Below, piece by piece: positions 37,089-46,186 of a stretch of DNA of 64,000 bases (its first letter is position 1; every line of letters starts with the position of its first letter). The notes under the pieces are model-generated. The model was not told where the DNA came from, made no database searches, and was given only the letters and a program-made list of their open reading frames with translations. The DNA is from G963667425 sp963667425 [NCBI: bacterium] (GTDB lineage: Bacteria > UBP6 > UBA1177): assembly GCA_963667425.1 (NCBI GenBank), contig OY763407.1, positions 1,550,001-1,614,000 on the forward strand. Direction: 5' to 3'. Both the position numbers and the translations under genes were made by a program.

Positions 37089-37436
37089 AGTCATAATAAC
37101 TGCTCCTGCAAAATCACAAAAAAATATAAACATTCGCTTAGATAATTAAAAATGTCAGCAAATATGAAAACCAATTCTAACACAGAGAAAAAAAAATTCA
37201 AAATGTTCAGCGTTTCAAAAAGTGTGAAAATTAGCATCACAGATTTTCTCTAAACGTTGATACACAAGGAAAATAAATTTTCCAGTGTTTAAAAAAGTCA
37301 GAAAAAAGAAACAGTAGCCTCTGAAACCCATCAAAAAAAAAAGACTTTGATTCCTTGACATTTGAAAATCATGATGCTAATGGTTTTGAGCAACGCTTAA
37401 TTTGTTTTAGTAATTTATTTTTTATGAGGTTTTGTG
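37089..37436. other. 348-bp intergenic region, no gene seen
   Basis: AT-rich spacer between the tricorn-like gene and the giant unknown exoprotein, with no credible ORF and no terminator hairpin. TTGACA at 37355-37360 lies 77 nt before the next ATG, with a weak candidate -10 TAATGG at 37378-37383 (17-nt spacing); this is only a tentative promoter. Confidence 0.5.
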
Positions 37437-40400
37437 ATGAAAACAAAAGTCATGCTTTTTTTCTTAATTTTCCTGCTTTCCATTCCAATAAGTCTTTTTG
37501 CATCAACATCAGGAGCCTTTGGTTCAGGTAAGCCGGTTATGATAAGAGCAAGAAAAGATTTTACAGAAGCTTTAATCAAAAAAGCAATTAATGATAAATT
37601 AAGCTCTCTTGAACAGGAAACCTTTTCATTAAAACTTAAAGGCGGGGAAATCCCTTTTAATGCAGGAATAAAACTTACAGATGTTTTTGTAGGCAGAGAT
37701 TTAGTTAACATGCTTGATGAATATATAAATGCAGATCAGTATGGATTTACAATAATGCTGACACTTACAAGTCCTGAAATACCAGGCAATGATGATGCCA
37801 CATCATACATCAGACTTTTTATGAATAACTACAAAATGATAGAAGGAATGGCTCCCAATTTTCAGGATATAAATAATGACTATCCTCAAATGTATATAAA
37901 AGGCAAAGTTACACCTACAGATGACAGCAGAACTGAATGGAAATTACAGATAGAAAGTGCAAAAATAAAAGAGACGACTATTAAGTTGCCTGAGTTTATA
38001 GACGCATATAATGAAAACAGTGGTCAGGCAGCACTTCCAAGCAATGTAAAAGAGCTAGGTGAAACCATTCTGTCAAAAGTTAATCAAAAATTAAGTACAA
38101 CAACCATAAAATTGAATGACTACATGGATCAGACAATAGATATTCAGGGTACAAAAATAGCACTGAAAAACACCATGCTTGACTTTGGCAAACCTGAAAA
38201 CTTTTTAACAGATGTTGACGGTATGGCTACCGATATTTCTGTAAACGGAAAAAATGTTACCTATTCAGTACATCCACAACCAGAAAAAGTTACAGTACCA
38301 TTAGAATCAGACGAAGATCTTTTAGAACTAAGATTGTCGGAAGATACAATGTCTGAAATTGGGAAAAGCCAGTTCAACACAGAAACAATGAATATGATAG
38401 AAGAAGAAGTTGGAAGTGCTATGTCTAAATGCGGCCTTAAACTTACTGCTGGAGTTAAAGCTGAAAATCTAGGAGGAGATATTATTGCTGAGAATGAACT
38501 GGCAGGTGGAACAAACCATTTGACTGATAGAGATAAATTAAATTTTGTATTAAAAGTAAAAGCAGAGGGTTTTGCCAAAATTCGTATCAAAATCTTGTTT
38601 TTTAAAGTCTCTTTTAGAGTAGCCTTAACTAGTCATATGTTTTTTTATTATAAACTAAATACAAAAAATACCGATTCAAATTTAAATAAAAATATTTCTC
38701 TTCAATTTAATGGCATGACATTAGATTATGATTTAGAATTATTCCGAATGATAGAAAATTATATATCTAAATCGAAGCTAAGACGATATCTTAAAGAACA
38801 AGTTTTAGCAGTAATTTATAAACAAGGCTTGGATAATATCGATTTAACTGGAGTTGTAACTGAAATGGATAACGTTTTAAAAAACATTGGTTATAATTAT
38901 TCAGATTCCTATGATGCATACTTTGATAGACAAATAAAAGATTATCAAAATGGTCTTTATTATTCAATATATTCAGACGCAGTCTTCCTATTCAAGAAAA
39001 AAGGTTACAGTCCTAAGGAATATGAAGATACAGATGCGTTTCTTGAATTTCCTTATGTCTCCACGAAAAAAAAATATATAAGAAATTACTTCTGGACCTA
39101 TTCCGATGATGATAATGATAATATAGATAACATTAACGATCCCTGTCCCAAAACATCTGGAAACTTATGCGACATAGACAAAGATCTTCTCCGTGATGAT
39201 TTTGATGACAGATTATACTATGTAGGTTATGTTGAGCCCAAAGCACATGAAGAAGTCAAATACTCATATGATTCATATGTAAAAGATTCATCCGGAATGA
39301 CAAGAAGAAGTCATAAAGAACATGTCTTATATGGCGAAACCAGAGATATATTTGCATCAGGAGAGTTTAAAGACTACTGGACAGCAGGAGGAGATAGTGA
39401 AAATCTTGCAGCAACAAATCTCTCAACATATTACTGTTTCTGTGGAGATACTGAGTTGGAACATAGAGATTGTGATAGAGAGCAGGGCATTTGTGGCATC
39501 AGCCATGCAAAACCAAATCAGGCTTTTAACCAGAGATATGGCAAAAACACGTGGCTTCCTATTAATAAAGGAGAAATTAATACCGAGATAAAAGAGCCTC
39601 ATGAATTTCATTATGCTAATCGTGATGAAGAACAGCCTCATGATGAAATAACCAAAGCATACAAGTTTGACGCTACGAGAACCTGGAACTGGAAAACAGA
39701 TGTGCAGAGTTTTTATCCAGGAGAAGAAATAGAATTTGACACATATGAAACAGAAGAAGAGAAAAATGATGCTGTAAGACAGGGACTTTACTACGGTTCA
39801 AGAGTCTCTTCAGGACATGTAAAGACATCCTACCATGGAGGCTACACAGATGGAGAAGGAGTAAATAAAATAGTTAAAAAGGATTTCTTTCAGCCTTACT
39901 ATGTATCGCACAGTGATACTCTTAACAAACTATTTGCAAACTTTATAGATGACTCATTTGCCTCTTCACCAACCAAAACAATAGCTCTGGTCCAGTGGTA
40001 CGGAGAAAGAGAAGTGGTAACATTTGAAGAGCACTTTAAACATTACAACTTCAAGTGGCTTGATGAACTTTTAAAAAATGCAGGCTACAACCCTGAAATG
40101 ATAGATCCTGAAAATCCTATGCCGTGGGAAATCCCATCAGACAAAGCGTATATTACTGAGTTAATGGGAAACAGTGTTAAAATAACTGAAGTAAAAGCAG
40201 CAGAGAATATTCAGCAGATAATAACAGCCGAAGAATATGCAGAATACTACACAAAAAATGATGATACCTTCTTTATTGAAAACATGTATGGCAGAAAATA
40301 TGAAATTCAGAATGGAAGAGATCATAAATTCGGCTCATTCCTTAAATCAGGCACAGATTATTATGTAATGGGAAACATGAAGGCATTGTCAGGAGATTTT

Positions 40401-40946
40401 CCAGTAGGAGGAATAAGCAACAGGTACTATTCAAGCAACATATTCGGTAAAATCACATTAACGGAAAACGGATATGTATATAACACACTGCCATCACTTC
40501 CTGAAGAAAAATCTGAAAACGTTAAACTGTTTGCAAAAAAAGCCGAGCTTTTTGCAGCGGCAGTTACAGGCAGTGTAATGAAAATCTACAGATACTACGA
40601 AGAAAACGATTCATACTGGGAAAAAGTATCAGAAACAACAATTAACGGAACTATTTCTTTAGGAAGCTTAACAGGCTTTAAGGATATAACACTTTTTACA
40701 GCAGCAAATGAAAATGGAACTGTACTTTATTCAATAGAAGACGACAACACACCTGCTGAATACATCCCGCTTGATGATGAACCGCTTTATAAAACTAAAA
40801 TATTTACAACATTAAATGATTTTTCAGTTGTAACAACAGATGGCTACCATCTAGGGACAGCTGTTATGTATAAAATTGTTGAAGGAGAAGTTGAAAAAAG
40901 TGAAATAGTTGTAAAAGGAGTAAATTTTAATATAAATAATCAGTAG
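37437..40946 (+). CDS. Giant exported protein of unknown function
   Basis: A 1169-aa protein with a signal peptide (MKTKVMLFFLIFLLSIPISLFAS). The ATG at 37437 follows TGAGGT; a GTG at 37434 is also possible. I do not recognise a family. The N-terminal 400 residues are regular, with alternating hydrophobic strands and helices (FTEALIKKAINDKLSSLEQ). A Ca-binding-like acidic run lies at about 560 (YSDDDNDNIDNINDPCP). The C-terminal part (about 850-1169) is rich in Tyr and strands, and ends in repeated VKLFAKKAELFAAAV-type blades. The DNA between about 38560 and 39110 looks more AT-rich than its flanks. It lies upstream of the lipoprotein trio and is probably co-transcribed with it. Confidence 0.6.
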   Translation: MKTKVMLFFLIFLLSIPISLFASTSGAFGSGKPVMIRARKDFTEALIKKAINDKLSSLEQETFSLKLKGGEIPFNAGIKLTDVFVGRDLVNMLDEYINADQYGFTIMLTLTSPEIPGNDDATSYIRLFMNNYKMIEGMAPNFQDINNDYPQMYIKGKVTPTDDSRTEWKLQIESAKIKETTIKLPEFIDAYNENSGQAALPSNVKELGETILSKVNQKLSTTTIKLNDYMDQTIDIQGTKIALKNTMLDFGKPENFLTDVDGMATDISVNGKNVTYSVHPQPEKVTVPLESDEDLLELRLSEDTMSEIGKSQFNTETMNMIEEEVGSAMSKCGLKLTAGVKAENLGGDIIAENELAGGTNHLTDRDKLNFVLKVKAEGFAKIRIKILFFKVSFRVALTSHMFFYYKLNTKNTDSNLNKNISLQFNGMTLDYDLELFRMIENYISKSKLRRYLKEQVLAVIYKQGLDNIDLTGVVTEMDNVLKNIGYNYSDSYDAYFDRQIKDYQNGLYYSIYSDAVFLFKKKGYSPKEYEDTDAFLEFPYVSTKKKYIRNYFWTYSDDDNDNIDNINDPCPKTSGNLCDIDKDLLRDDFDDRLYYVGYVEPKAHEEVKYSYDSYVKDSSGMTRRSHKEHVLYGETRDIFASGEFKDYWTAGGDSENLAATNLSTYYCFCGDTELEHRDCDREQGICGISHAKPNQAFNQRYGKNTWLPINKGEINTEIKEPHEFHYANRDEEQPHDEITKAYKFDATRTWNWKTDVQSFYPGEEIEFDTYETEEEKNDAVRQGLYYGSRVSSGHVKTSYHGGYTDGEGVNKIVKKDFFQPYYVSHSDTLNKLFANFIDDSFASSPTKTIALVQWYGEREVVTFEEHFKHYNFKWLDELLKNAGYNPEMIDPENPMPWEIPSDKAYITELMGNSVKITEVKAAENIQQIITAEEYAEYYTKNDDTFFIENMYGRKYEIQNGRDHKFGSFLKSGTDYYVMGNMKALSGDFPVGGISNRYYSSNIFGKITLTENGYVYNTLPSLPEEKSENVKLFAKKAELFAAAVTGSVMKIYRYYEENDSYWEKVSETTINGTISLGSLTGFKDITLFTAANENGTVLYSIEDDNTPAEYIPLDDEPLYKTKIFTTLNDFSVVTTDGYHLGTAVMYKIVEGEVEKSEIVVKGVNFNINNQ

Positions 40947-40960
40947 ATTAATGAATTTAT

Positions 40961-40986
40961 TTGGGGAGAGTTTTTACTCTCTCCAA
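40961..40986 (+). other. Inverted repeat between the giant exoprotein gene and the lipoprotein trio
   Basis: TTGGGGAGAG (40961-40970), loop TTTTTA, CTCTCTCCAA (40977-40986) form a 10-bp stem with one G-U pair. No T tract follows, so full termination is unlikely. It may attenuate transcription or protect the 3' end. Confidence 0.55.
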
Positions 40987-41013
40987 CATTATAAATAGCA
41001 TTTGGAGAAAATG

Positions 41014-42675
41014 ATGAAAACCTGGATATTTGTTTTAATAATTCTTTTTATATTTACTGCCTGCGACAAAGATAAAGCAAAAACTGACGAAGATGTCATT
41101 ACTGATGCAGATATTATTACAGATATTGACACAGCTAAAGATGAAGATTTACTCATTCCGGATAACGACACAGACATTCAACCTGATATTGACATAGAAA
41201 AACCTGATGAGGAAACAATAACAGATAACGACAACTTGGCAGACTATGAATACTGCAACCCTGACAGTGACATCAAAAATATCTGGACGCCGGATGGTGA
41301 CCCTTATGCTGAAATGGCAGCTAAATATCAATATTATCCCTATGTTTACTATGGCAATTTTCACCCTGAAATAAAAGATCCTGAAAATGTGAGAAGGCTC
41401 TGGGAAAAATATTATGATTCAGTTGATGACGTCGTAAGAGATTGTGTCCCCACACAAAACAATGCCTGCTGGTGCAACACCCCGTTTGAACCTGTTGTAA
41501 AACCTGAGAAAAATCCTCTCCACACCGATATAGAAAAATGCTCAAAGAAAAATGATGAATGGTACTACAGCTGGGTTCAGAATGAATGTGATACCCCGAT
41601 AATAGCACCGCCATGCTGGGCTTTAGACTGGACGTGGGGACATGAACGAAATTACAATGTAAAAAATGGTAAAATTCTTTTTTCAATGAGTGAACATGGG
41701 TTAAACAACTCATGGCAGTCCGCAAGCGGTCTTTATCTTTATGACATTAAAAAAAGGCAGATGCTGAATTTTGGAAAAGGGTTAGATGAATACTTTTTTA
41801 ATGGAAGATATCTTTTTATGGCTCGCTATAACACATCAAAAAATCACATGTGGCCTGAAACACATCCAGACACATATGAAGAAACAGCAATCTACCTTAC
41901 ATATTATGACACTGAAGAAAACAGGTGGGGATATGCCTATTATGAAAATTCACCAGTTGACATGGCTGATTTAATGGCAAGTGACACATATGTAATGATG
42001 ACGATTCAACCTACAAAAGAACACGGTGTAAAAGTTTTCTACACAAAAATAGGAGAATGGAACAACTGGAAAGAGCTTACAGGTGAAGCAGTAACATCTG
42101 TAGATAATCTTGTAACTGCCGGTCATCAGACAATGACAGATCACTATGCGGCATTTCAGAACCTTGACAATGAAATATACTTCTGCGACCTTGAAAAAGG
42201 TACGGAAAGCTGTTTTATGGTATCAAGAACAGGTTTTCAGAATAGAGAACCTGAAATGATCTACAATAACAGCAAAAAAGTTGTCTATTATACTGAAAAT
42301 CTGTCAGACAGTGAAGCCAATAAAATTATTGAAGCAGATATTTCTGACCCGAAAAATATTAAATACAAAGAAATACTTAGCTATGAAAGTGTTATTGCTC
42401 TTGAAGATATAAATGAAAGTCATCTTTTATACACCCGCTCAATAGGCAAAGACAGTTATGACAGACATATACTTTCTGCCTGTTACTACAGATTCAATGA
42501 CAGTAAAAACATCTGCCTTGAAAATGACAGAGATAAAGGAATTCAGAAAGATTACTCATTTATGTATGAAGACAAACTTATATACCAGAGCTGGTCTGAA
42601 ATAATAATAAGAGATATGAAATGTCACTGCAAAGCCTATCCTGATGAATGTCCTTATGAAAATGAAAGTAAATAG
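41014..42675 (+). CDS. Tandem paralogous lipoprotein, copy 1
   Basis: A 553-aa lipoprotein beginning MKTWIFVLIILFIFTAC, with Asp at +2 and a Lys/Asp linker. The ATG at 41014 is chosen because GGAG at 41004-41007 is 6 nt before it; 41011 is the alternative. An acidic stretch of Asp/Ile/Thr reaches to about residue 75. The extracellular part is Tyr/Trp-rich with repeated strands (GLYLYDIKKRQMLNFGKGLD, AIYLTYYDTEENRWGYAY, EIYFCDLEKGTESCFMV) that look like propeller blades. The C-terminus has a conserved Cys motif, RDMKCHCKAYPDECPYE. Function is unknown. It is the first of three direct repeats of a gene, head to tail. Confidence 0.65.
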   Translation: MKTWIFVLIILFIFTACDKDKAKTDEDVITDADIITDIDTAKDEDLLIPDNDTDIQPDIDIEKPDEETITDNDNLADYEYCNPDSDIKNIWTPDGDPYAEMAAKYQYYPYVYYGNFHPEIKDPENVRRLWEKYYDSVDDVVRDCVPTQNNACWCNTPFEPVVKPEKNPLHTDIEKCSKKNDEWYYSWVQNECDTPIIAPPCWALDWTWGHERNYNVKNGKILFSMSEHGLNNSWQSASGLYLYDIKKRQMLNFGKGLDEYFFNGRYLFMARYNTSKNHMWPETHPDTYEETAIYLTYYDTEENRWGYAYYENSPVDMADLMASDTYVMMTIQPTKEHGVKVFYTKIGEWNNWKELTGEAVTSVDNLVTAGHQTMTDHYAAFQNLDNEIYFCDLEKGTESCFMVSRTGFQNREPEMIYNNSKKVVYYTENLSDSEANKIIEADISDPKNIKYKEILSYESVIALEDINESHLLYTRSIGKDSYDRHILSACYYRFNDSKNICLENDRDKGIQKDYSFMYEDKLIYQSWSEIIIRDMKCHCKAYPDECPYENESK

Positions 42676-44340
42676 ATGAAGATTTTGACATTTATTTTAA
42701 TAATTCTTTTTATATTTACTGCCTGCGACAAAGATAAAGCAAAAACTGACGAAGATGTCATTACTGATGCAGATATTATTACAGATATTGACACAGCTAA
42801 AGATGAAGATTTACTCATTCCGGATAACGACACAGACATTCAACCTGATATTGACATAAAAAAACCTGATGAGGAAACAATAACAGATAATGACAACTTG
42901 GCAGAATATGAATACTGCAACCCTGACAGTGACATCAAAAATATCTGGACACCGGATGGAGACCCTTATGCTGAAATGGCAGCTAAATATCAATATTATC
43001 CCTATATTTACTATGGAGATTTTCATCCTGAAATAAAAGATCCTGAAAATGTGAGAAGGCTCTGGGAAAAATATTATCAGCAGTCAAAAGATCAGGCTAT
43101 GGACTGTGTCCCCACACAAAACAATGCCTGCTGGTGCAACACCCCGTTTGAACCTGTTGTAAAACCTGAGAAAAATCCTCTCCACACCGATATAGAAAAA
43201 TGTTCAATGAAAAATGATGAATGGTACTACAGCTGGGTTCAGAATGAATGTGATACCCCTATAATAGCACCGCCATGCTGGGCTTTAGACTGGACATGGG
43301 GACATGAACGAAATTACAATATAAAAAATGGCAAAATTCTTTTTTCAATGAGCGAATACGGATTAAACAACTCATGGCAGTCATCAACAGGTCTTTATCT
43401 TTATGACATTGAAAAAAGGCAGATGCTGAATTTTGGAAAAGGGTTAGATGAATACTTTTTTAATGGAAGATACCTTTTCATGGCTCGCAAAGATACATCA
43501 AAAAATCATCTTTATCCTGAAACACACCCGGATACTTATGAAGAATCAGCAATATATCTTACCTATTATGACACTGAAGAAAACAAATGGGGATATGCAT
43601 ATAAAGGAACTGCTATGATAGATTTTTCATTTCTTTTTGCAAATGACAAATATGTTATGGTTTCATATGAAAGAAACAGAAGCGATGAGCATAATTTTGT
43701 TATGTATACAAAAATAGGAGAGTGGGATAACTGGAAAGAGCTTACAGGTGAAGCAGTAACATCTGTGGATAATCTTGTTAGAGCAGGTCATCAGACAATG
43801 ACAGATCACTATGCTGCATTTCAGAACCTTGATAATGAAATATACTTCTGCGACCTTGAAAAGGGGACTGAAAGTTGTTTTATGGTATCAAGAACAGGTT
43901 TTCAAAGCAGACATCCTGAAATGATCTACAATAACAGCAAAAAAGTTGTCTATTATGCTGAAACACAGCAGGATGATACAACAAGAAAACTTATTGAAGC
44001 AGATATCTCTGACCCTGAGAACATTAAATACAAAGAACTTCTTGAATATCAGGATGTAATTTCTTTACAGGATATAAATGACACACATATTCTATACACA
44101 CGCTCAATAGGCAAAGACAGTTATGACAGGCATATACTTTCTCTATGCTACTACAGATTCAGTGACAGTAAAAATATATGCCTTGAAAATGACAGAGATA
44201 AAGGTATCCAGAAAGATTATTCATTTATGTATGAAGATAAACTTATATATCAGAGCTGGTTTGAAATAATAATCAGAGATATGAAATGTCACTGCAAAGC
44301 CTATCCTGATGAATGTCCTTATGCGGATGAAAATAAATAA
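42676..44340 (+). CDS. Tandem paralogous lipoprotein, copy 2
   Basis: A 554-aa close copy of the previous lipoprotein (MKILTFILIILFIFTAC). The ATG begins immediately after the stop of copy 1 (TAGATG), with no spacer and no visible ribosome site, so it probably depends on re-initiation or coupling. The first part is almost identical to copy 1 at DNA level. The middle shows substitutions (GTAMIDFSFLFANDKYVMVS), while C-terminal RDMKCHCKAYPDECPYADENK is retained. The high identity implies recent duplication or gene conversion. Unknown function. Confidence 0.65.
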   Translation: MKILTFILIILFIFTACDKDKAKTDEDVITDADIITDIDTAKDEDLLIPDNDTDIQPDIDIKKPDEETITDNDNLAEYEYCNPDSDIKNIWTPDGDPYAEMAAKYQYYPYIYYGDFHPEIKDPENVRRLWEKYYQQSKDQAMDCVPTQNNACWCNTPFEPVVKPEKNPLHTDIEKCSMKNDEWYYSWVQNECDTPIIAPPCWALDWTWGHERNYNIKNGKILFSMSEYGLNNSWQSSTGLYLYDIEKRQMLNFGKGLDEYFFNGRYLFMARKDTSKNHLYPETHPDTYEESAIYLTYYDTEENKWGYAYKGTAMIDFSFLFANDKYVMVSYERNRSDEHNFVMYTKIGEWDNWKELTGEAVTSVDNLVRAGHQTMTDHYAAFQNLDNEIYFCDLEKGTESCFMVSRTGFQSRHPEMIYNNSKKVVYYAETQQDDTTRKLIEADISDPENIKYKELLEYQDVISLQDINDTHILYTRSIGKDSYDRHILSLCYYRFSDSKNICLENDRDKGIQKDYSFMYEDKLIYQSWFEIIIRDMKCHCKAYPDECPYADENK

Positions 44341-45984
44341 ATGAAGATTTTAACAGTTTTTTTAATAATTCTTTTTATATTTACTGCCTGCGATAAAGAT
44401 AAAGCAAAAACTGACGGAGATGTCATCACTGATGCTGATATAGTAGCAACAGATATTGACGTTGAAAAACCTGATAAAGATATTGTAAAACCAGATGAAC
44501 AGATTGATGAAGATATGCCGGTAACAGAAAATGATGAATCTGAATACCCTGATGAAGATGGCTATCCCTATTATGATGATAAGGGAAACATCCACTTCTG
44601 CAATAAAGGAGATGTTCAGACAGAAAAAGCTCCCCAGTGTGTAACCAATCTGTGGAAAGAAGATAATCAGGAATTCTGTACAAAATATCCTGATTATGAC
44701 TGCTGCGGTTATCCTTGTGAAATGCCTAACTTTAAGCCATGGTATAAAGATGGAACCAACTGGATGAAGGATGATATAGGTATTTGTGACAGGGATATGG
44801 CACCGGATAATTTTAATGGAGGGGCATATACAATAAAGTGGTTTAACTTTAGTGAAGGTAAACTTGGTTTTATTGTTCATGCCCTTCTTGACGGCTCATC
44901 CAGCTATGTAAACAACATAAGAGCTATGGAATATGATTTAATGACACAAAAATACAGATTCATAGCACCGGCATCATTAAACATATCGGCATATCATAAA
45001 GGCAGGACATTAAGTACGGCAAACAGAATTCCATTTGGCGAGCCATATAGAAACTATATGCTATATTCTGATGAAAGTGGCAGAATAGTAACAGTATATC
45101 CTAAAGGAATAAGATTTATAAGCTGGGAGCCCGTAATTTCAGATAAATGGGCATTTGCCAATATAGAAGAACGGGATGAAGATCCGGATCAGATGAAGTA
45201 TGCAAAAATAGTTGAAAAAACAGGCTTGAGCTATGAAAACCTTACATGGAAGTGGATAAGTCTTGGAGAAGGACTGGCATATAAACCAAACATAGTTGAT
45301 AACAGGTTGGCATTTTATCTTGATAACTTTAAAGGTTATATATGCGATCTTGATAAAACACCAAAATCACTAGATGAATGCAGATTAGTTAACAGAACAG
45401 TTGACGGCTCAATTGAATCGTTAAGATATCCTGTTATAGATGAAGAAAATAACAATATCCTATACTATTCAACAGTGGAATCAATCAACAGAATAGTAAA
45501 AGTTGATATTTCATCATATCCATTTAAATATGAAAATATAGATATTGACAGCTCAAGTCTTGAATATGGCACAATGGGAATTTCTATTTCACAAGTTAAA
45601 GGTAATTATATAGTGTATGGTAATATATTTTATACAAAACCTGGTGAAAGTGATGAAAGGACAGGAAAACTCTGTTTTTACAGAGTTGATAAAAAGAAAA
45701 GCTACTGTTCCAAGCCGGTAACATGGATAGATGCAGAAACAGGCAAAAAAGAATCAAGATATGATCAGTCACGTGCAGAATTTTGGGGTCATTATATTGC
45801 ATGGCAGGATTCAGGGCTTGCATATCTCTTTTTAAGAGACATGGAATGTTACTGTGACCATAATCCTGAAGTTTGCCCTTATGATGATTACATCCCGAAT
45901 ACTGAGTGCCCTAAGGACATAAATACAGGTGAACATGAATGCATTGATGCTGACACTGAATCACCTGATGAAGATGCCATGTAG
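44341..45984 (+). CDS. Tandem paralogous lipoprotein, copy 3 (divergent)
   Basis: A 547-aa lipoprotein (MKILTVFLIILFIFTAC) starting directly after the stop of copy 2 (TAAATG), again without a ribosome site. The signal and Lys/Asp region (CDKDKAKTDGDVITDADI) match copies 1 and 2, but the linker and middle of the protein are clearly different (GGAYTIKWFNFSEGKLGFIV). The C-terminus has a related motif, RDMECYCDHNPEVCPYDD, and then extends with an acidic tail (DADTESPDEDAM). Hence it is an older or recombined member of the family. Unknown function. Confidence 0.62.
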   Translation: MKILTVFLIILFIFTACDKDKAKTDGDVITDADIVATDIDVEKPDKDIVKPDEQIDEDMPVTENDESEYPDEDGYPYYDDKGNIHFCNKGDVQTEKAPQCVTNLWKEDNQEFCTKYPDYDCCGYPCEMPNFKPWYKDGTNWMKDDIGICDRDMAPDNFNGGAYTIKWFNFSEGKLGFIVHALLDGSSSYVNNIRAMEYDLMTQKYRFIAPASLNISAYHKGRTLSTANRIPFGEPYRNYMLYSDESGRIVTVYPKGIRFISWEPVISDKWAFANIEERDEDPDQMKYAKIVEKTGLSYENLTWKWISLGEGLAYKPNIVDNRLAFYLDNFKGYICDLDKTPKSLDECRLVNRTVDGSIESLRYPVIDEENNNILYYSTVESINRIVKVDISSYPFKYENIDIDSSSLEYGTMGISISQVKGNYIVYGNIFYTKPGESDERTGKLCFYRVDKKKSYCSKPVTWIDAETGKKESRYDQSRAEFWGHYIAWQDSGLAYLFLRDMECYCDHNPEVCPYDDYIPNTECPKDINTGEHECIDADTESPDEDAM

Positions 45985-46104
45985 CGGCGTAGCGTGCTAC
46001 GTCGGGTTGTTTGGGCATCGTTTACTGGTAAACATTTGTGATGCAACGATGAAAAGAACATTTCTCTAAACTATATCTTTCCTTTTTTGCATTTTTCAAA
46101 AATA
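45985..46104. other. Short hairpin-rich spacer between the lipoprotein trio and the IS element
   Basis: CGTAGC-GT-GCTACG (45988-46001) and GTTTAC-TG-GTAAAC (46020-46033) are perfect small palindromes, the second nested in GCATC...GATGC (46015-46044). The GC-rich run just after the stop stands out in an AT-rich background. No T tract follows, so terminator function is uncertain. Confidence 0.55.
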
Positions 46105-46154
46105 GTGTCAAGGCAAAGTTAAAATGTCCGGTCTTCTGCAAAATAGAAATGTCC
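46105..46154. repeat. Left terminal inverted repeat of the IS
   Basis: Contains GTGT at the outer end, then GGCAAAGTTAAAATGTCC and GCAAAATAGAAATGTCC. The corresponding right-end blocks are spaced nearly the same (8 nt between the two halves here against 7 there). Confidence 0.7.
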
Positions 46155-46186
46155 TCTTTTAAATTTTGAATTATAACTTTCATTAA

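Noticed and set aside
40989-41177. Minus-strand Ser-rich frame, repeated at 42654-42839
   Set aside because: The repetition only mirrors the near-identical linker of lipoprotein copies 1 and 2.
44362-44880. A 172-codon minus-strand frame inside lipoprotein copy 3
   Set aside because: It is the antisense of an acidic linker (Asp codons read as Ile/Val) and has no ribosome site; the plus-strand gene has clear signal and paralogues.
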